64,000 bases of DNA from Paludibacter sp. (lineage in GTDB: Bacteria > Bacteroidota > Bacteroidia > Bacteroidales > Paludibacteraceae). This document shows, piece after piece, positions 7,635 to 16,409 of the stretch. The translations under genes were made by a program, and so were the position numbers. The notes beneath the pieces were generated by a model. That model was not told the origin of the DNA. It did no database searches and worked only from the letters and a program-made list of their open reading frames with translations. The DNA is taken from positions 124,001 through 188,000 of the forward strand of contig JARLGX010000017.1 in the NCBI GenBank assembly GCA_031292575.1, written 5' to 3'. The number at the start of each line of letters is the position of its first letter. The stretch's first letter is position 1.

Positions 7635-7718
7635 AACAGAGTTTAATTTTTGGTTTAGTTTTACATATCTGAAACTTTATGTATTGCAAATATAGTCTTT
7701 TATTTAAAATATTGAAAG

Positions 7719-7770
7719 TAGCGGATCATAGATCCTTATAATACAAATTGGTGGGAAAACATTTCCCACC
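7719..7770. repeat. 52-bp interspersed repeat, copy B
   Basis: 49 of 52 bases match 3463-3514. The hairpin GGTGGGAAA-ACA-TTTCCCACC has a perfect 9-bp stem here. 7771-7880 holds only repeat debris, including a half REP hairpin near 7821-7833. Confidence 0.75.
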
Positions 7771-7882
7771 AAGCAGTATTGGGCTTTGCGAATATAATAA
7801 ACATATCCGCGAGGAAGGATGAAAGCTCTCGTTTGTATATTAATTCCAAACACCTGTTATCTTTTTATAGCGCAAACAAAAA

Positions 7883-7908
7883 AGCCTTACTGAAAATTCA
7901 GCAAGGCT
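7883..7908 (-). terminator. secDF terminator
   Basis: Arms agccttactgaa / ttcagcaaggct (12 positions, one G-U on the minus strand), 2-base loop, followed on the minus strand by a T-run (7882-7873). It lies 33 bases past the secDF stop. Confidence 0.8.
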
Positions 7909-7940
7909 CTTTCGGCTTTTATAAAACGTATTTCTATGAA

Positions 7941-10900
7941 TTATTTCTTTGTATCGTGTTCAAGTTTCTTCTTTTCTTTTCTAACTCTTGACAAACTAAT
8001 CAGTTTATTCATTTCAACAGTGATAGGTGAAGCGATAAATACTGAAGAATAAGTTCCGATAAAGATACCAAATAACATGGCGAAAATAAATCCTCTGATA
8101 GTTTCACCACCAAAAATGAATATAGCAAGTAAAGTAAGAATTACAGTTGCAGTTGTACTAAACGTTCGCCCTAACATTTCGTTTACAGATTCATTGATAA
8201 TGGATATCCTGTCACGTTTTGGGAATAAATTTACGTTTTCACGAATACGGTCGTAGTTAATTACAGTATCATGCACCGAATACCCGATTACCGTCAGTAT
8301 CGCCGCTATAAACGACTGGTCAATCTCCATGGAGAAAGGTAAGAATCCGTAGAATAAAGAGAAAAGGCCTAAGGTAATAATCGCATCGTGAGCCAGAGAA
8401 ACAATTGCTCCTAAGGCATAGCCCCATTCCCTGAATCGAATAAAGATATAAAGACCAATACCAAAGATTGCAAGAATTACCGCCCAAATAGCCGATCTCT
8501 TTATATCATCGGCAACTGTTGGCCCCACTTTCTGTGAACTTTTAATATTGTCCTTTATAAATTCTGCTCGTGTAACCGAATTCTTAAGTAAAGGTTTTAA
8601 ATTATCGTAAAGTTTACTTTCAATTTCGTTATCGATGGTCGGAGAGTTATCGTTGATTTTGTATTTTGTAGCAATACGAACCTGATTGTCTGAACCAATT
8701 GTGATAACCTGTGGCATGTCACCTTCAAAAGCATTTTGAAGTAAGGTGCGTACTTTATCGGTATTTACCGGTTGATCAAAACTTACAACATAATTTCTAC
8801 CTCCGGAAAAATCAATACCCAAACTAAATCCACGAACGCCAAACGATATAAAGCTTATTAAAATCAAAGCACCCGAAAGTCCGTACATCCATTTACGAAT
8901 GCCCATGAAATTGACCTTTGTATTTTTAAACCAGTTTTTAGTAGCACCGGTGATAAATGTAATTTCCTTTGAAGTCTCCCGATCGGCATAAAGGTACAGC
9001 ATGTATCGAGTTAAGAATACAGATGTAAAGAACGATGTGATAACTCCGATAATTTCAGTTACAGCAAATCCTTTAATTGGACCTGTTCCGAAATAGGCTA
9101 AAATAATACCGGTAATTAACGTAGTAACATTTGAGTCAATAATAGCCGAAAGCGCACTGCCAATACCATCGTCGATGGCTCGTCTCATGGTTTTGCCTTT
9201 ATTCATTTCCTCTCGAATACGCTCATACATAAGCACGTTCGCATCCACCGCCATACCTAATGTAAGTACGATACCCGCAATACCCGGTAAAGTAAGTACT
9301 GCCGAGAATGAAGCCAGAATACCTATTAAGAAAAATACGTTGGCAACTAAAGCCAAATCGGCAATAATTCCGGGTATAGCTCCATAATATAAAACCATGT
9401 AAAGCAATACCAGAAGGAATGCGATTACAAACGAAATAAAACCGTCATTAATAGCTTCCTGACCTAAGGAAGGTCCAACAATATTTTCCTGAACAATGTG
9501 AGCAGGTGCGGGCATTTTACCCGATTTCAATGTGTTGGCTAAATCTTTCGCTTCGTCAACGGTAAAGTGACCGGTAATTTGAGAGCTACCTCCATCAATT
9601 TCAGTATTAACTGTTGGTGCTGAATAAACATATCCGTCAAGAACAATGGCTATACATTTTCCAATATTATCTTTGGTCATGCGTGCCCAGGTTTTTGCAC
9701 CTTCAGAGTTCATAGTCATGCTAACATTGGCATAAGCCGAAGTTTGACTAAAATCAGCACGAGCATCGGTTATTACATCGCCTCCAAGTGGAGCGCGTCC
9801 GTCGCGGTTTGTTATTTTAATAGCATATAATTGGAAGATTTCTCCTTTTTTGTCGATTGCCTTCACTCCCCATCTTATACCTAAGTCACGTGGCAACAAT
9901 TCTTTTACTTGTTTTGTATTGAAGTAAGTATTAATTTGCGCTGTGTCTTTGCTTTGTGCCAATCCAATTACATTTCCTTTTCCCGGTTGTCCACCTTCTA
10001 TATTCAATTGAAGTATTGCAAACAAAGGATTATCTTTCCGGCTCTTTTCATTCAATTTTGATGAATCATTGCTTGCTACAGTCGACTCTTTCTTTTGCAA
10101 TGCGGCTTTTAAACTGTCAACACTGTTCAAAGCGGGTGTTTTCTTCGCTATGGTTTTGGCAGCAACCGGAGTTTTAGTTGTTGCAGTTGAATCTTTTGAA
10201 ATAGTTTTTCCATCCGTTTTCTGCAAAGTTGCCAATACTTTATTGGCCTCAGATATGTTATTTATAATTTCACTTAAATCATAAGTTTCCCAAAACTCAA
10301 GATTTGCAGATCCCTGTAGCAATTTACGAACACGTGCGGGTTCTTTGATTCCCGGTAATTCAATTAAAATACGTCCGTTGCCTAATTTCTGTATATTTGG
10401 CTGAACCACGCCAAAGCGGTCGATACGTTGACGCAATACGTTGAATGAGTTGGCAATTGCACCATCAACTTCTGTTTTCAGAACTTTTACAACGTCGTCA
10501 TTCGAGGTGGTTAGCGAAATTTTATCTTTCAGTTCGAATGTACTAAAAATCGTAGCTAACTTTGCCTGTGGATCCAATCCGGTATAGGCTTTCACGAATA
10601 AATCAACGTATGAAACCTGACTGTTAGTTTTCTCCTGTTCAGTAGCTATACTTAAAGCCTGATTGAAATTTGGGCTCGTATTAAAATCTGATAATGACTT
10701 AATAATGTCAGGTACAGATACTTCAAGTGTTACGTTCATACCACCTTTTAAGTCGAGTCCAAGATTAATTTCTTTGTCGCGACATTCTTTCAGGGTATAT
10801 CCCAACCAAACTTTTTCACTTCCGATTGAGTCTAAGTAATTAAACTCTTTCAACTGATTTCCAGCGGCATATTCCTTGGCTTTTTTGTTGTACATATTTG

Positions 10901-10982
10901 TAACAACACTAAATGACAAGTAAAATAGACACACTAAAGTAAGTGATATTGCAAAAAGTCTGACAAGTCCTTTGTTTTGCAT
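7941..10982 (-). CDS. secDF: Fused protein translocase subunit SecDF
   Basis: 1013 residues carrying SecD and SecF in one chain, the usual Bacteroidota form; E. coli has two genes. The protein uses the proton gradient to pull secreted proteins through SecYEG. SecD half: TM1 at 8-28, the GLDLKGGMNVTLEV motif near 75-88, the periplasmic P1 domain, then five helices from about 510. SecF half: starts near 690 with GIDFSGGRNYVVSF near 720, and ends with five helices. A Lys/Ala/Thr-rich linker at about 248-310 (for example KTPVAAKTIAKKTPA) is a low-complexity insertion in P1. A good terminator follows, and a TATATTTG promoter precedes it. Confidence 0.95.
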   Translation of the reverse strand: MQNKGLVRLFAISLTLVCLFYLSFSVVTNMYNKKAKEYAAGNQLKEFNYLDSIGSEKVWLGYTLKECRDKEINLGLDLKGGMNVTLEVSVPDIIKSLSDFNTSPNFNQALSIATEQEKTNSQVSYVDLFVKAYTGLDPQAKLATIFSTFELKDKISLTTSNDDVVKVLKTEVDGAIANSFNVLRQRIDRFGVVQPNIQKLGNGRILIELPGIKEPARVRKLLQGSANLEFWETYDLSEIINNISEANKVLATLQKTDGKTISKDSTATTKTPVAAKTIAKKTPALNSVDSLKAALQKKESTVASNDSSKLNEKSRKDNPLFAILQLNIEGGQPGKGNVIGLAQSKDTAQINTYFNTKQVKELLPRDLGIRWGVKAIDKKGEIFQLYAIKITNRDGRAPLGGDVITDARADFSQTSAYANVSMTMNSEGAKTWARMTKDNIGKCIAIVLDGYVYSAPTVNTEIDGGSSQITGHFTVDEAKDLANTLKSGKMPAPAHIVQENIVGPSLGQEAINDGFISFVIAFLLVLLYMVLYYGAIPGIIADLALVANVFFLIGILASFSAVLTLPGIAGIVLTLGMAVDANVLMYERIREEMNKGKTMRRAIDDGIGSALSAIIDSNVTTLITGIILAYFGTGPIKGFAVTEIIGVITSFFTSVFLTRYMLYLYADRETSKEITFITGATKNWFKNTKVNFMGIRKWMYGLSGALILISFISFGVRGFSLGIDFSGGRNYVVSFDQPVNTDKVRTLLQNAFEGDMPQVITIGSDNQVRIATKYKINDNSPTIDNEIESKLYDNLKPLLKNSVTRAEFIKDNIKSSQKVGPTVADDIKRSAIWAVILAIFGIGLYIFIRFREWGYALGAIVSLAHDAIITLGLFSLFYGFLPFSMEIDQSFIAAILTVIGYSVHDTVINYDRIRENVNLFPKRDRISIINESVNEMLGRTFSTTATVILTLLAIFIFGGETIRGFIFAMLFGIFIGTYSSVFIASPITVEMNKLISLSRVRKEKKKLEHDTKK

Positions 10983-11036
10983 GGAAATTTTTATTTAAGA
11001 TAAGACATTAATTATTTCGATTTTTTTAAAGAGCTG

Positions 11037-11044
11037 CAAATATA
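11037..11044 (-). promoter_or_regulatory. secDF -7 box
   Basis: TATATTTG on the minus strand, 55 bases before the secDF ATG, between the tRNA gene and secDF. Confidence 0.5.
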
Positions 11045-11152
11045 GCATTTTTTTTATTACAAACATAAAATAAACGGCAATCAGTTTCCCAATTTCAAAT
11101 AAAAATACAAAAAAGAACAGGCTGTCTCGTATAGAAACAGCCTGAAATTTAG

Positions 11153-11224
<72 letters not shown>

Positions 11225-11238
11225 ATATTTTGTGGGTG

Positions 11239-11269
11239 CAAAAGTACCATTTTAATTGGAACTTACAAA
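11239..11269 (-). promoter_or_regulatory. tRNA-fMet promoter, full -33/-7
   Basis: TTTG (11266-11269), 19 bases, TACTTTTG (11239-11246) on the minus strand. This is the best match to the Bacteroidota consensus in the window, 14 bases before the tRNA 5' end. Confidence 0.7.
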
Positions 11270-11371
11270 TGTTTTAATGTTATTTTTTATAACACGCCCA
11301 TTATAAGCTGCCTATTGATTGATAATATCTGTTTAATATTTTGGTAGGCATCAATTTTTACTTTCCATAAA

Positions 11372-11500
11372 ATGTTCAAAGACTTTATGTTTCCGAATAA
11401 AATGTTGGAGCTAAAAGATGCAAGTTATGTGGACATTAAAAAGCAGAGGAATTTGAACAAAATAATAAAGAGGAGAATTTCTCTAAGTAATTTTCAATAA
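11372..11500 (+). CDS. Possible 42-residue basic peptide
   Basis: ATG-initiated frame MFKDFMFPNKMLELKDASYV … IIKRRISLSNFQ and TAA. It is lysine/arginine-rich and the only plus-strand frame in the stretch between tRNA-fMet and the rubrerythrin terminator. No promoter or family is recognised; it may be chance or a remnant. Confidence 0.2.
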   Translation: MFKDFMFPNKMLELKDASYVDIKKQRNLNKIIKRRISLSNFQ

Positions 11501-11504
11501 AAAA

Positions 11505-11546
11505 GTAAGTCCTAAAAAATTCGAACCGAAATTTTTTAGGACTTAC
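11505..11546 (-). terminator. Rubrerythrin terminator
   Basis: Arms gtaagtcctaaaaaattcg / cgaaattttttaggacttac pair nearly perfectly around a 3-base loop. On the minus strand a T-rich run follows (11494-11504). The hairpin is 20 bases past the rubrerythrin stop. Confidence 0.85.
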
Positions 11547-11565
11547 CAGAACAAAATCTTTTAGT

Positions 11566-12177
11566 TTAAACCATGGTAAACTTATCTTTTGTAGTGCCAC
11601 AAAAAGCACATTTTTTGTCTACGGTTGCTTTATCATAGGTATTTCCACAAGTAGGGCAAACATAATAATTGAAAGGTAAAGTGTTTTCGGTTTTTGTTTC
11701 TAAAGCAGCCAAAGCATTTTTATAAAATGCTAAATGTTTCAACTCTGTATCAAAAGCCCAGGTAAATGATTTTACAGCCTTTTCGGCTTTTTCAGCTCTT
11801 GCTTCTTTCTGAAACTGAGGATACATGGTTGTAGTTTCATAACTCTCGCCTTCAATAGCAGCTTGAAGGTTCTCTTTTGTTGTTTTAACTTCAAATTCAG
11901 GCTTAAAATCATCCATTTTCTCACCTAAACTTGCCAAAACTTTGGTGTGATTGGCAGCATGTATACGTTCAGATTTCGATGCTGCTTCAAAAAGTTTGGC
12001 AATTGTGTCATGCCCTTCGGCTTTAGCTTTTTCAGCAAATGCAGCATATTTTGCACTTGCTGTTGTTTCTCCTTTAATTCCTGCTTTTAAATTCTCAATA
12101 GTCTTGACTGGCTTGACTTTAGTGCAACTTGCCAAAATTAACACGCTGATTAATGCGAACATAAATGTTTTTTTCAT
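11566..12177 (-). CDS. Rubrerythrin family lipoprotein
   Basis: 203 residues. A lipoprotein signal (MKKTFMFALISVLILASC, Cys18) precedes a ferritin-like four-helix domain with the di-iron ligands IKGE, SERIHAANH, IEGES and ELKHLAFY, then a C-terminal rubredoxin-like zinc/iron knuckle CPTCG…CAFCG at about 174-194. Rubrerythrins reduce hydrogen peroxide with electrons passed through the rubredoxin site. Most are cytosolic; the lipobox says this one is exported and membrane-anchored, so its electron donor is unclear. Neighbours are a DUF2231 membrane protein and a ferritin-like/VIT1 protein, all on the minus strand, suggesting an iron/peroxide group. Confidence 0.88.
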   Translation of the reverse strand: MKKTFMFALISVLILASCTKVKPVKTIENLKAGIKGETTASAKYAAFAEKAKAEGHDTIAKLFEAASKSERIHAANHTKVLASLGEKMDDFKPEFEVKTTKENLQAAIEGESYETTTMYPQFQKEARAEKAEKAVKSFTWAFDTELKHLAFYKNALAALETKTENTLPFNYYVCPTCGNTYDKATVDKKCAFCGTTKDKFTMV

Positions 12178-12281
12178 TTTCCTTGAAGATTTAATGATTA
12201 ATAAATTTTTAATTTTTTGTATTTAGCATACAATACATTAACAAGATTACTGCTTAATTGTTCATATTTAAACATATATAA

Positions 12282-12710
12282 TCATAAACTAACCATGTAA
12301 CTATAAACAAGTGTGCCTCCAAATAGCCCTGTAATACTTACCGAAAGTGCTGCCAAGGCGTAAACTGCAAATGCAAACCATTTCAATTGTGGATTTTCGT
12401 TTTTTTTGATTAATTGAAAAATCCGGATTGCAGAAGTAAATAATAGCAATCCCAAAGTTATATTTGCAAATAATTCATGAAGAGCTTGAACTTTACCCGC
12501 AGCTCCTTCCAGGTCGGATGTGAAAAAGTTACCAGCTAACCATGCAGCACATGCTGCAATTGTTCCAATAATAAGCAAATAAAATCCCATTTTCGATAAG
12601 GTGACTTCTTTCTTAAAATACAAAAATGCCAATTCGGAAAGAAATCCAACAATGACTAATGCGATAGGAAAATGCACCAACATGGGATGCAAGTGACTGG
12701 TTGAGAACAT
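12282..12710 (-). CDS. DUF2231 membrane protein
   Basis: 142 residues with four membrane helices (about 10-30, 42-62, 80-100 and 113-135) and the family's N-terminal HLHPMLVHFPIAL motif, whose histidines suggest haem or metal binding. Function unproven. It lies between rubrerythrin and the VIT1-type protein with gaps of about 100-130 bases, so it may be a separate transcript of the same stress group. Confidence 0.8.
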   Translation of the reverse strand: MFSTSHLHPMLVHFPIALVIVGFLSELAFLYFKKEVTLSKMGFYLLIIGTIAACAAWLAGNFFTSDLEGAAGKVQALHELFANITLGLLLFTSAIRIFQLIKKNENPQLKWFAFAVYALAALSVSITGLFGGTLVYSYMVSL

Positions 12711-12840
12711 AATTTTGTAGTTTTAATGATGTTGGAATTAATTATTATAAAATAGACTAAATGTCTTTATATAATTAATTATTGACGTAAATTGTTCATT
12801 TGCTACCCATTTGTTTTTTCTTCAACAAGTGATAACAATT

Positions 12841-13935
12841 TTAAGTTATAGTAACCCCAATTAATTCTCCGATTCCGAAAGTAATAGCAGCGGCAATTAA
12901 CCCAAAGAGAATCTGCCTAACACCCGAATACCAAAGGTTTTTGCCGGTAAATAAAGTAATTGCTGCTCCAATAGTAAATAAACCGATTGTACTCATCAAA
13001 ACGCTTAACATAATCGCGTGAATTCCGGTAGTTAGAATAAATGGGAATAAAGGTATTATTCCACCAACACTGAACATCAAGAATGAGTAAAATGCCGCTT
13101 CAATGGCCGATCCTTTAAGCTCTTCGGCATTGATGCCCAGTTCTTCTTTTACCAGTACTTCATGCGCATGAGTCGTGTCTTTCATAATTTCTGTAGCCAT
13201 TGAGTTAGCTTGTTCTTCGGGAATCCCCTTTGCCATGTAAATTAATGCCAATTCTTTCATCTCTCCTTCAGGATTGGTTTCCAGTTCCTCCATTTCTATT
13301 GCCATTTGGTTCTCGTAAAGTTCTTGCGAACTTTTTACTGAAATCCATTCGCCAAGTGCCATTGACATTGCTCCGGCAAGTAATCCGGCAACTCCAGCCA
13401 GTAAAACACTGTGATTTCCGCCTGTAGCTCCTGCAATTCCCATAACCAGACTAAAAATTGATAACAACCCATCATTTCCTCCCAACACGGCAGCTCGAAT
13501 GGCATTTCCGCCGACAGATCGATGTCTTTTTTCAAATTTTGCATGTTGAGCTCCGCTGATTTCTTTGTCGTTTTCAAGTATCGACCACAGAATTTTCACA
13601 TGATTCGTTTCCGTACCGGTTAATTCCATCTGGTTCTTTTCTTTCGTCCTTACAATGGCACTCGAAAGGCTCTTTTCGGTATCCATCATTGCGCCAAGTA
13701 CATAATCGTAACTAATAATTTTGCCAATCATGTTCAACGTTTTTGCGCGCCACGATGGTTTAATCAGATTGTCAATAGATATATTATTTTTCTGGGCAAA
13801 TGCTTCAGCATGACCTTGCTCTATTTCGCTCATTTGACTGAAAACTTTAGCAACGGCTGGGTCGGATTCATTTTCGGCTAATTTACGATATAAATAACAA
13901 GCGTCTATTTCTGTTTGGAGACTTCTATTTTTCAT
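12841..13935 (-). CDS. Ferritin-like domain fused to VIT1 iron/manganese exporter (MbfA-like)
   Basis: 364 residues. Residues 1-130 form a ferritin-like (erythrin) domain with ExxH-type ligands (MSEIEQGHAEAF, ETNHVKILW). Residues 145-364 are a CCC1/VIT1 transporter domain with five helices (GGNDGLLSIFSLVMGIAGAT, LLAGAMSMALGEWISVKSSQ). The architecture matches the MbfA/Er-VIT1 family, which exports iron from the cytoplasm and protects against peroxide. A TAATTTTG promoter lies 29 bases upstream. No Fur-type box is identified. Symbol withheld because orthology to alphaproteobacterial mbfA is not shown. Confidence 0.88.
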   Translation of the reverse strand: MKNRSLQTEIDACYLYRKLAENESDPAVAKVFSQMSEIEQGHAEAFAQKNNISIDNLIKPSWRAKTLNMIGKIISYDYVLGAMMDTEKSLSSAIVRTKEKNQMELTGTETNHVKILWSILENDKEISGAQHAKFEKRHRSVGGNAIRAAVLGGNDGLLSIFSLVMGIAGATGGNHSVLLAGVAGLLAGAMSMALGEWISVKSSQELYENQMAIEMEELETNPEGEMKELALIYMAKGIPEEQANSMATEIMKDTTHAHEVLVKEELGINAEELKGSAIEAAFYSFLMFSVGGIIPLFPFILTTGIHAIMLSVLMSTIGLFTIGAAITLFTGKNLWYSGVRQILFGLIAAAITFGIGELIGVTIT

Positions 13936-13963
13936 TTTGTTTGTTGCTTAAAATATGGATGTT

Positions 13964-13971
13964 CAAAATTA
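13964..13971 (-). promoter_or_regulatory. VIT1-gene -7 box
   Basis: TAATTTTG on the minus strand, 29 bases before the ATG. It lies beyond the terminator of the candidate small RNA, so the two are separate units. Confidence 0.5.
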
Positions 13972-13995
13972 GGAAAAAATTTTGATTGATGGAAT

Positions 13996-14130
13996 AAAAA
14001 AACGAGTCCGAACATAAAGTCCTGAACTCGTTGTATGTTGTGTTTGAAATGTAACCTCTATAAAACGCGAAAGGTAGTAACGCCTTACTACCAATCTTTG
14101 TTAACCTTAAATCTAATACTATGAAAAAAT
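13996..14130 (-). ncRNA. Candidate small RNA with internal hairpin and terminator
   Basis: A box TATCTTTGCATCG (14133-14145, minus strand) with TTG 20 bases upstream is followed by about 135 nt. These contain a perfect hairpin GGTAGTAA-GGCG-TTACTACC (14073-14092) and end in AACGAGT…ACTCGTT (14001-14032) plus a T-run (13996-14002). No convincing ORF lies inside. A second unit with the same extended promoter is at 21031-21116. No known RNA family recognised. Confidence 0.5.
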
Positions 14131-14137
14131 CACGATG

Positions 14138-14145
14138 CAAAGATA
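14138..14145 (-). promoter_or_regulatory. Small-RNA promoter -7 box
   Basis: TATCTTTG followed by CATCG, identical over 13 bases to the box at 21109-21116; a -33-like TTG lies 20 bases upstream. Confidence 0.5.
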
Positions 14146-14228
14146 AAGCGTATTTTGGACACTTGCAAGAGCTTTTCGAATAAATTGCATCTAAAACGTG
14201 TTTTATAACATATATTCAATGTTTCTGA

Positions 14229-14251
14229 TATTATTTTATCCTAAAATAATA
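14229..14251. terminator. AT-rich perfect palindrome after argC
   Basis: tattatttta-tcc-taaaataata, 10-bp arms, about 85 bases past the argC stop. An all-A/T stem makes it a weak terminator at best. 14146-14334 shows nothing else. Confidence 0.3.
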
Positions 14252-14334
14252 CTTTCTTGCTCAGAAAGCACAAATAAATTAAACTAAATTAAGATGTCAG
14301 AATCCTTATTTCATTCAAAATAGTAAATTTTGGT

Positions 14335-15309
14335 CTAAAAACCAATTGATTTTAATCCTAATCCTGCTTTTTCATCCAGTCCGAACATCAAATTCATGTT
14401 TTGAACCGCCTGACCTGAAGCTCCTTTGAGCAAGTTATCAATCATCGAAACAATCAACAACTTTTCACCATGCTTTTCAAGGTAAACAATGCCTTTGTTA
14501 GTATTTACAACCTGCTTTAAATCCGGATTCTTATCTACCACAAACGTAAATGCTGCATCTTTATAGAAATCAGCGTATAACTTTTTGGCTTCTTCCAGAC
14601 TCAATTTACAAGTTGTGTAAGTGGTGGCATAAATTCCGCGTGCAAAATTGCCCCGAACCGGAATAAAATTCACTGCTTTTTTGAATCCGGCTTGCAACTG
14701 ACGAAGCGATTGCCCGATTTCTTCCAAATGTTGATGATTGAAGGCTTTGTAAATGGAAATATTATTGTTGCGCCAGCTGAAATGTGAAGTTTCGGTTGGC
14801 TTAACGCCTGCACCCGTGGAACCGGTAATGGCATTCACATGAATTTCGTCGGTTAATAAGCCGGCAGCTGCCAATGGAAACAATGCCAGTTGAATGGCCG
14901 TGGCGAAACATCCGGGATTAGCAATGCGCGTGGCAGTGCGTATTTCGTCGCGATTCAATTCGGGTAAGCCATACACAAAATCGTGGTTCGGGCTTTTAGC
15001 ACGGTAATCTGTCGATAAGTCAATGATTTTTACAGATGCAGGAACATCATTGTTATCCATAAACTTTTTGCTATCGCCGTGAGCCGAGCAAAGAAACAAT
15101 GCATCTACTTCGCTGAAAGGTAATTCGGATGTGAAAACCAAATCCGTTTCACCAATTAATCCGCTGTGAATATCGGTGATTGGATTTCCGGCATTGCTGC
15201 TGCTGTTTACAAAGGCGATTTCCACATTCGGGTGGTTAATCAGGATGCGTAATAATTCTCCGGCAGTATATCCGGCACCACCAATTACGCCTGCTTTAAT
15301 TTTTGTCAT
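14335..15309 (-). CDS. argC: N-acetyl-gamma-glutamyl-phosphate reductase
   Basis: 324 residues from ATG 15309 (MTKIKAGVIGGAGYTAGELL); a longer frame exists but the Rossmann GGAGYTAGEL motif must sit at the N-terminus. It is the NADPH-dependent third step of arginine synthesis. The catalytic Cys is in IANPGCFATAIQLAL, and the HLEEI and RGIYATTYT regions fit ArgC type 1. It follows trmD and DUF1294 on the same strand with gaps of 10-25 bases. No other arg gene is adjacent, but an argD-like aminotransferase is at 53893. Confidence 0.95.
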   Translation of the reverse strand: MTKIKAGVIGGAGYTAGELLRILINHPNVEIAFVNSSSNAGNPITDIHSGLIGETDLVFTSELPFSEVDALFLCSAHGDSKKFMDNNDVPASVKIIDLSTDYRAKSPNHDFVYGLPELNRDEIRTATRIANPGCFATAIQLALFPLAAAGLLTDEIHVNAITGSTGAGVKPTETSHFSWRNNNISIYKAFNHQHLEEIGQSLRQLQAGFKKAVNFIPVRGNFARGIYATTYTTCKLSLEEAKKLYADFYKDAAFTFVVDKNPDLKQVVNTNKGIVYLEKHGEKLLIVSMIDNLLKGASGQAVQNMNLMFGLDEKAGLGLKSIGF

Positions 15310-15319
15310 ATATAGAGAA

Positions 15320-15601
15320 TTAATTATTTTGCAAGTTAGAATAAAAACGAGAAATAAATAAAAACCACCCAATCCCAATCAGCCACGTCCATACCCAATA
15401 ACTGAACTTCCGGTTTTTGTGCCGGAGGGTGTACATAAGCAACAGGTTTGCAAAGACTCCACCAAGAATTTCCAGCAAATGAAGGGTTTGTTCAGGAATT
15501 CTGCGATGACCTTTTATGGAAGCTTGTTTATCAAAAACAAAAATAAATCCACTAAGCAAGTTGATTATTCCAATGTAATACCAATACTTGAAATTATGCA
15601 C
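15320..15601 (-). CDS. DUF1294 small membrane protein
   Basis: 93 residues with three hydrophobic segments and the family signature FVFDKQASIKGHRRIPEQTLH in the middle. The function of DUF1294 proteins is unknown. It sits between trmD (20 bases upstream) and argC (10 bases downstream) and is probably co-transcribed with both. Confidence 0.8.
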   Translation of the reverse strand: MHNFKYWYYIGIINLLSGFIFVFDKQASIKGHRRIPEQTLHLLEILGGVFANLLLMYTLRHKNRKFSYWVWTWLIGIGWFLFISRFYSNLQNN

Positions 15602-15621
15602 TTTGAATTCTCAATTATAAA

Positions 15622-16296
15622 TTACTCCAATAAATCTGGCCTCAACCGCTTGGTTCGTTCCACGGATTGCTGGTGGTTCCATTCGTCCACGTTGGCTTGA
15701 TGACCTGAAAGCAAAATATCGGGCACTTTCCATCCTTTGTATTCTGCTGGGCGCGTGTAAACAGGCGGTGCCAGCAAATTATCCTGAAACGAATCGGACA
15801 AGGCTGATTGTTCGTCACCAATAGCTCCGGGAATAAGCCGCACAATGGCATCGGTCATAATAGCAGCCGGAAGTTCTCCTCCTGTAAGCACATAATCGCC
15901 AACGGTTATTTCTTTTGTTATCAAATGTTCGCGAATGCGGTGATCGATGCCTTTGTAATGTCCGCAAAGAATAATCAGATTCTCGGACATGGAGTAGCGA
16001 TTCGCCATTTTCTGGTCAAATTTTTCTCCATCCGGCGATGTGTAAATTACTTCATCGTAGGTACGTTCACTTTTTAGTTTGCTTATAATCCGGTCAATCG
16101 GTTCAATTTGCATTACCATGCCCGCGCTGAATCCAAACGCGTAATCGTCCACACGTCGGTGTTTGTTGGATGTATAATCCCGCAAATTATGCACGTAAAT
16201 TTCTACCAACCCTTTTTCTTTGGCACGTTTTACAATGGAATAATTCAACGGACTTTCCAACAATTCAGGAACAGCGGAGATAATATCGATGCGCAT
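15622..16296 (-). CDS. trmD: tRNA (guanine-37-N1)-methyltransferase
   Basis: 224 residues from ATG 16296 ([20 protein letters not shown]). A longer upstream frame is rejected because a TACCTTTG promoter lies inside it at 16321-16328. SPOUT-fold signatures are present: [12 protein letters not shown], the knot region [20 protein letters not shown] and [22 protein letters not shown]. It methylates G37 of tRNAs to prevent frameshifting. The C-terminal [20 protein letters not shown] is also characteristic. First gene of trmD-DUF1294-argC. Confidence 0.95.
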   Translation of the reverse strand: MRIDIISAVPELLESPLNYSIVKRAKEKGLVEIYVHNLRDYTSNKHRRVDDYAFGFSAGMVMQIEPIDRIISKLKSERTYDEVIYTSPDGEKFDQKMANRYSMSENLIILCGHYKGIDHRIREHLITKEITVGDYVLTGGELPAAIMTDAIVRLIPGAIGDEQSALSDSFQDNLLAPPVYTRPAEYKGWKVPDILLSGHQANVDEWNHQQSVERTKRLRPDLLE

Positions 16297-16320
16297 TCTT
16301 TGGGATTGATAATGAGATGG

Positions 16321-16328
16321 CAAAGGTA
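16321..16328 (-). promoter_or_regulatory. trmD -7 box
   Basis: TACCTTTG on the minus strand, 25 bases before the chosen ATG; it decides the trmD start. Confidence 0.55.
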
Positions 16329-16409
16329 CGGTTTTTTGTTTCATGTTCAAAGTTTCATGTTCCTTGTTGTTGAGAAAACTTAAAACGCAAAACACGAAAC
16401 GCAAAATAA

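Noticed and set aside
13925-14140. 71-codon ORF from a TTG through the candidate small RNA
   Set aside because: No ATG, no domain, and it crosses two strong hairpins and a terminator.
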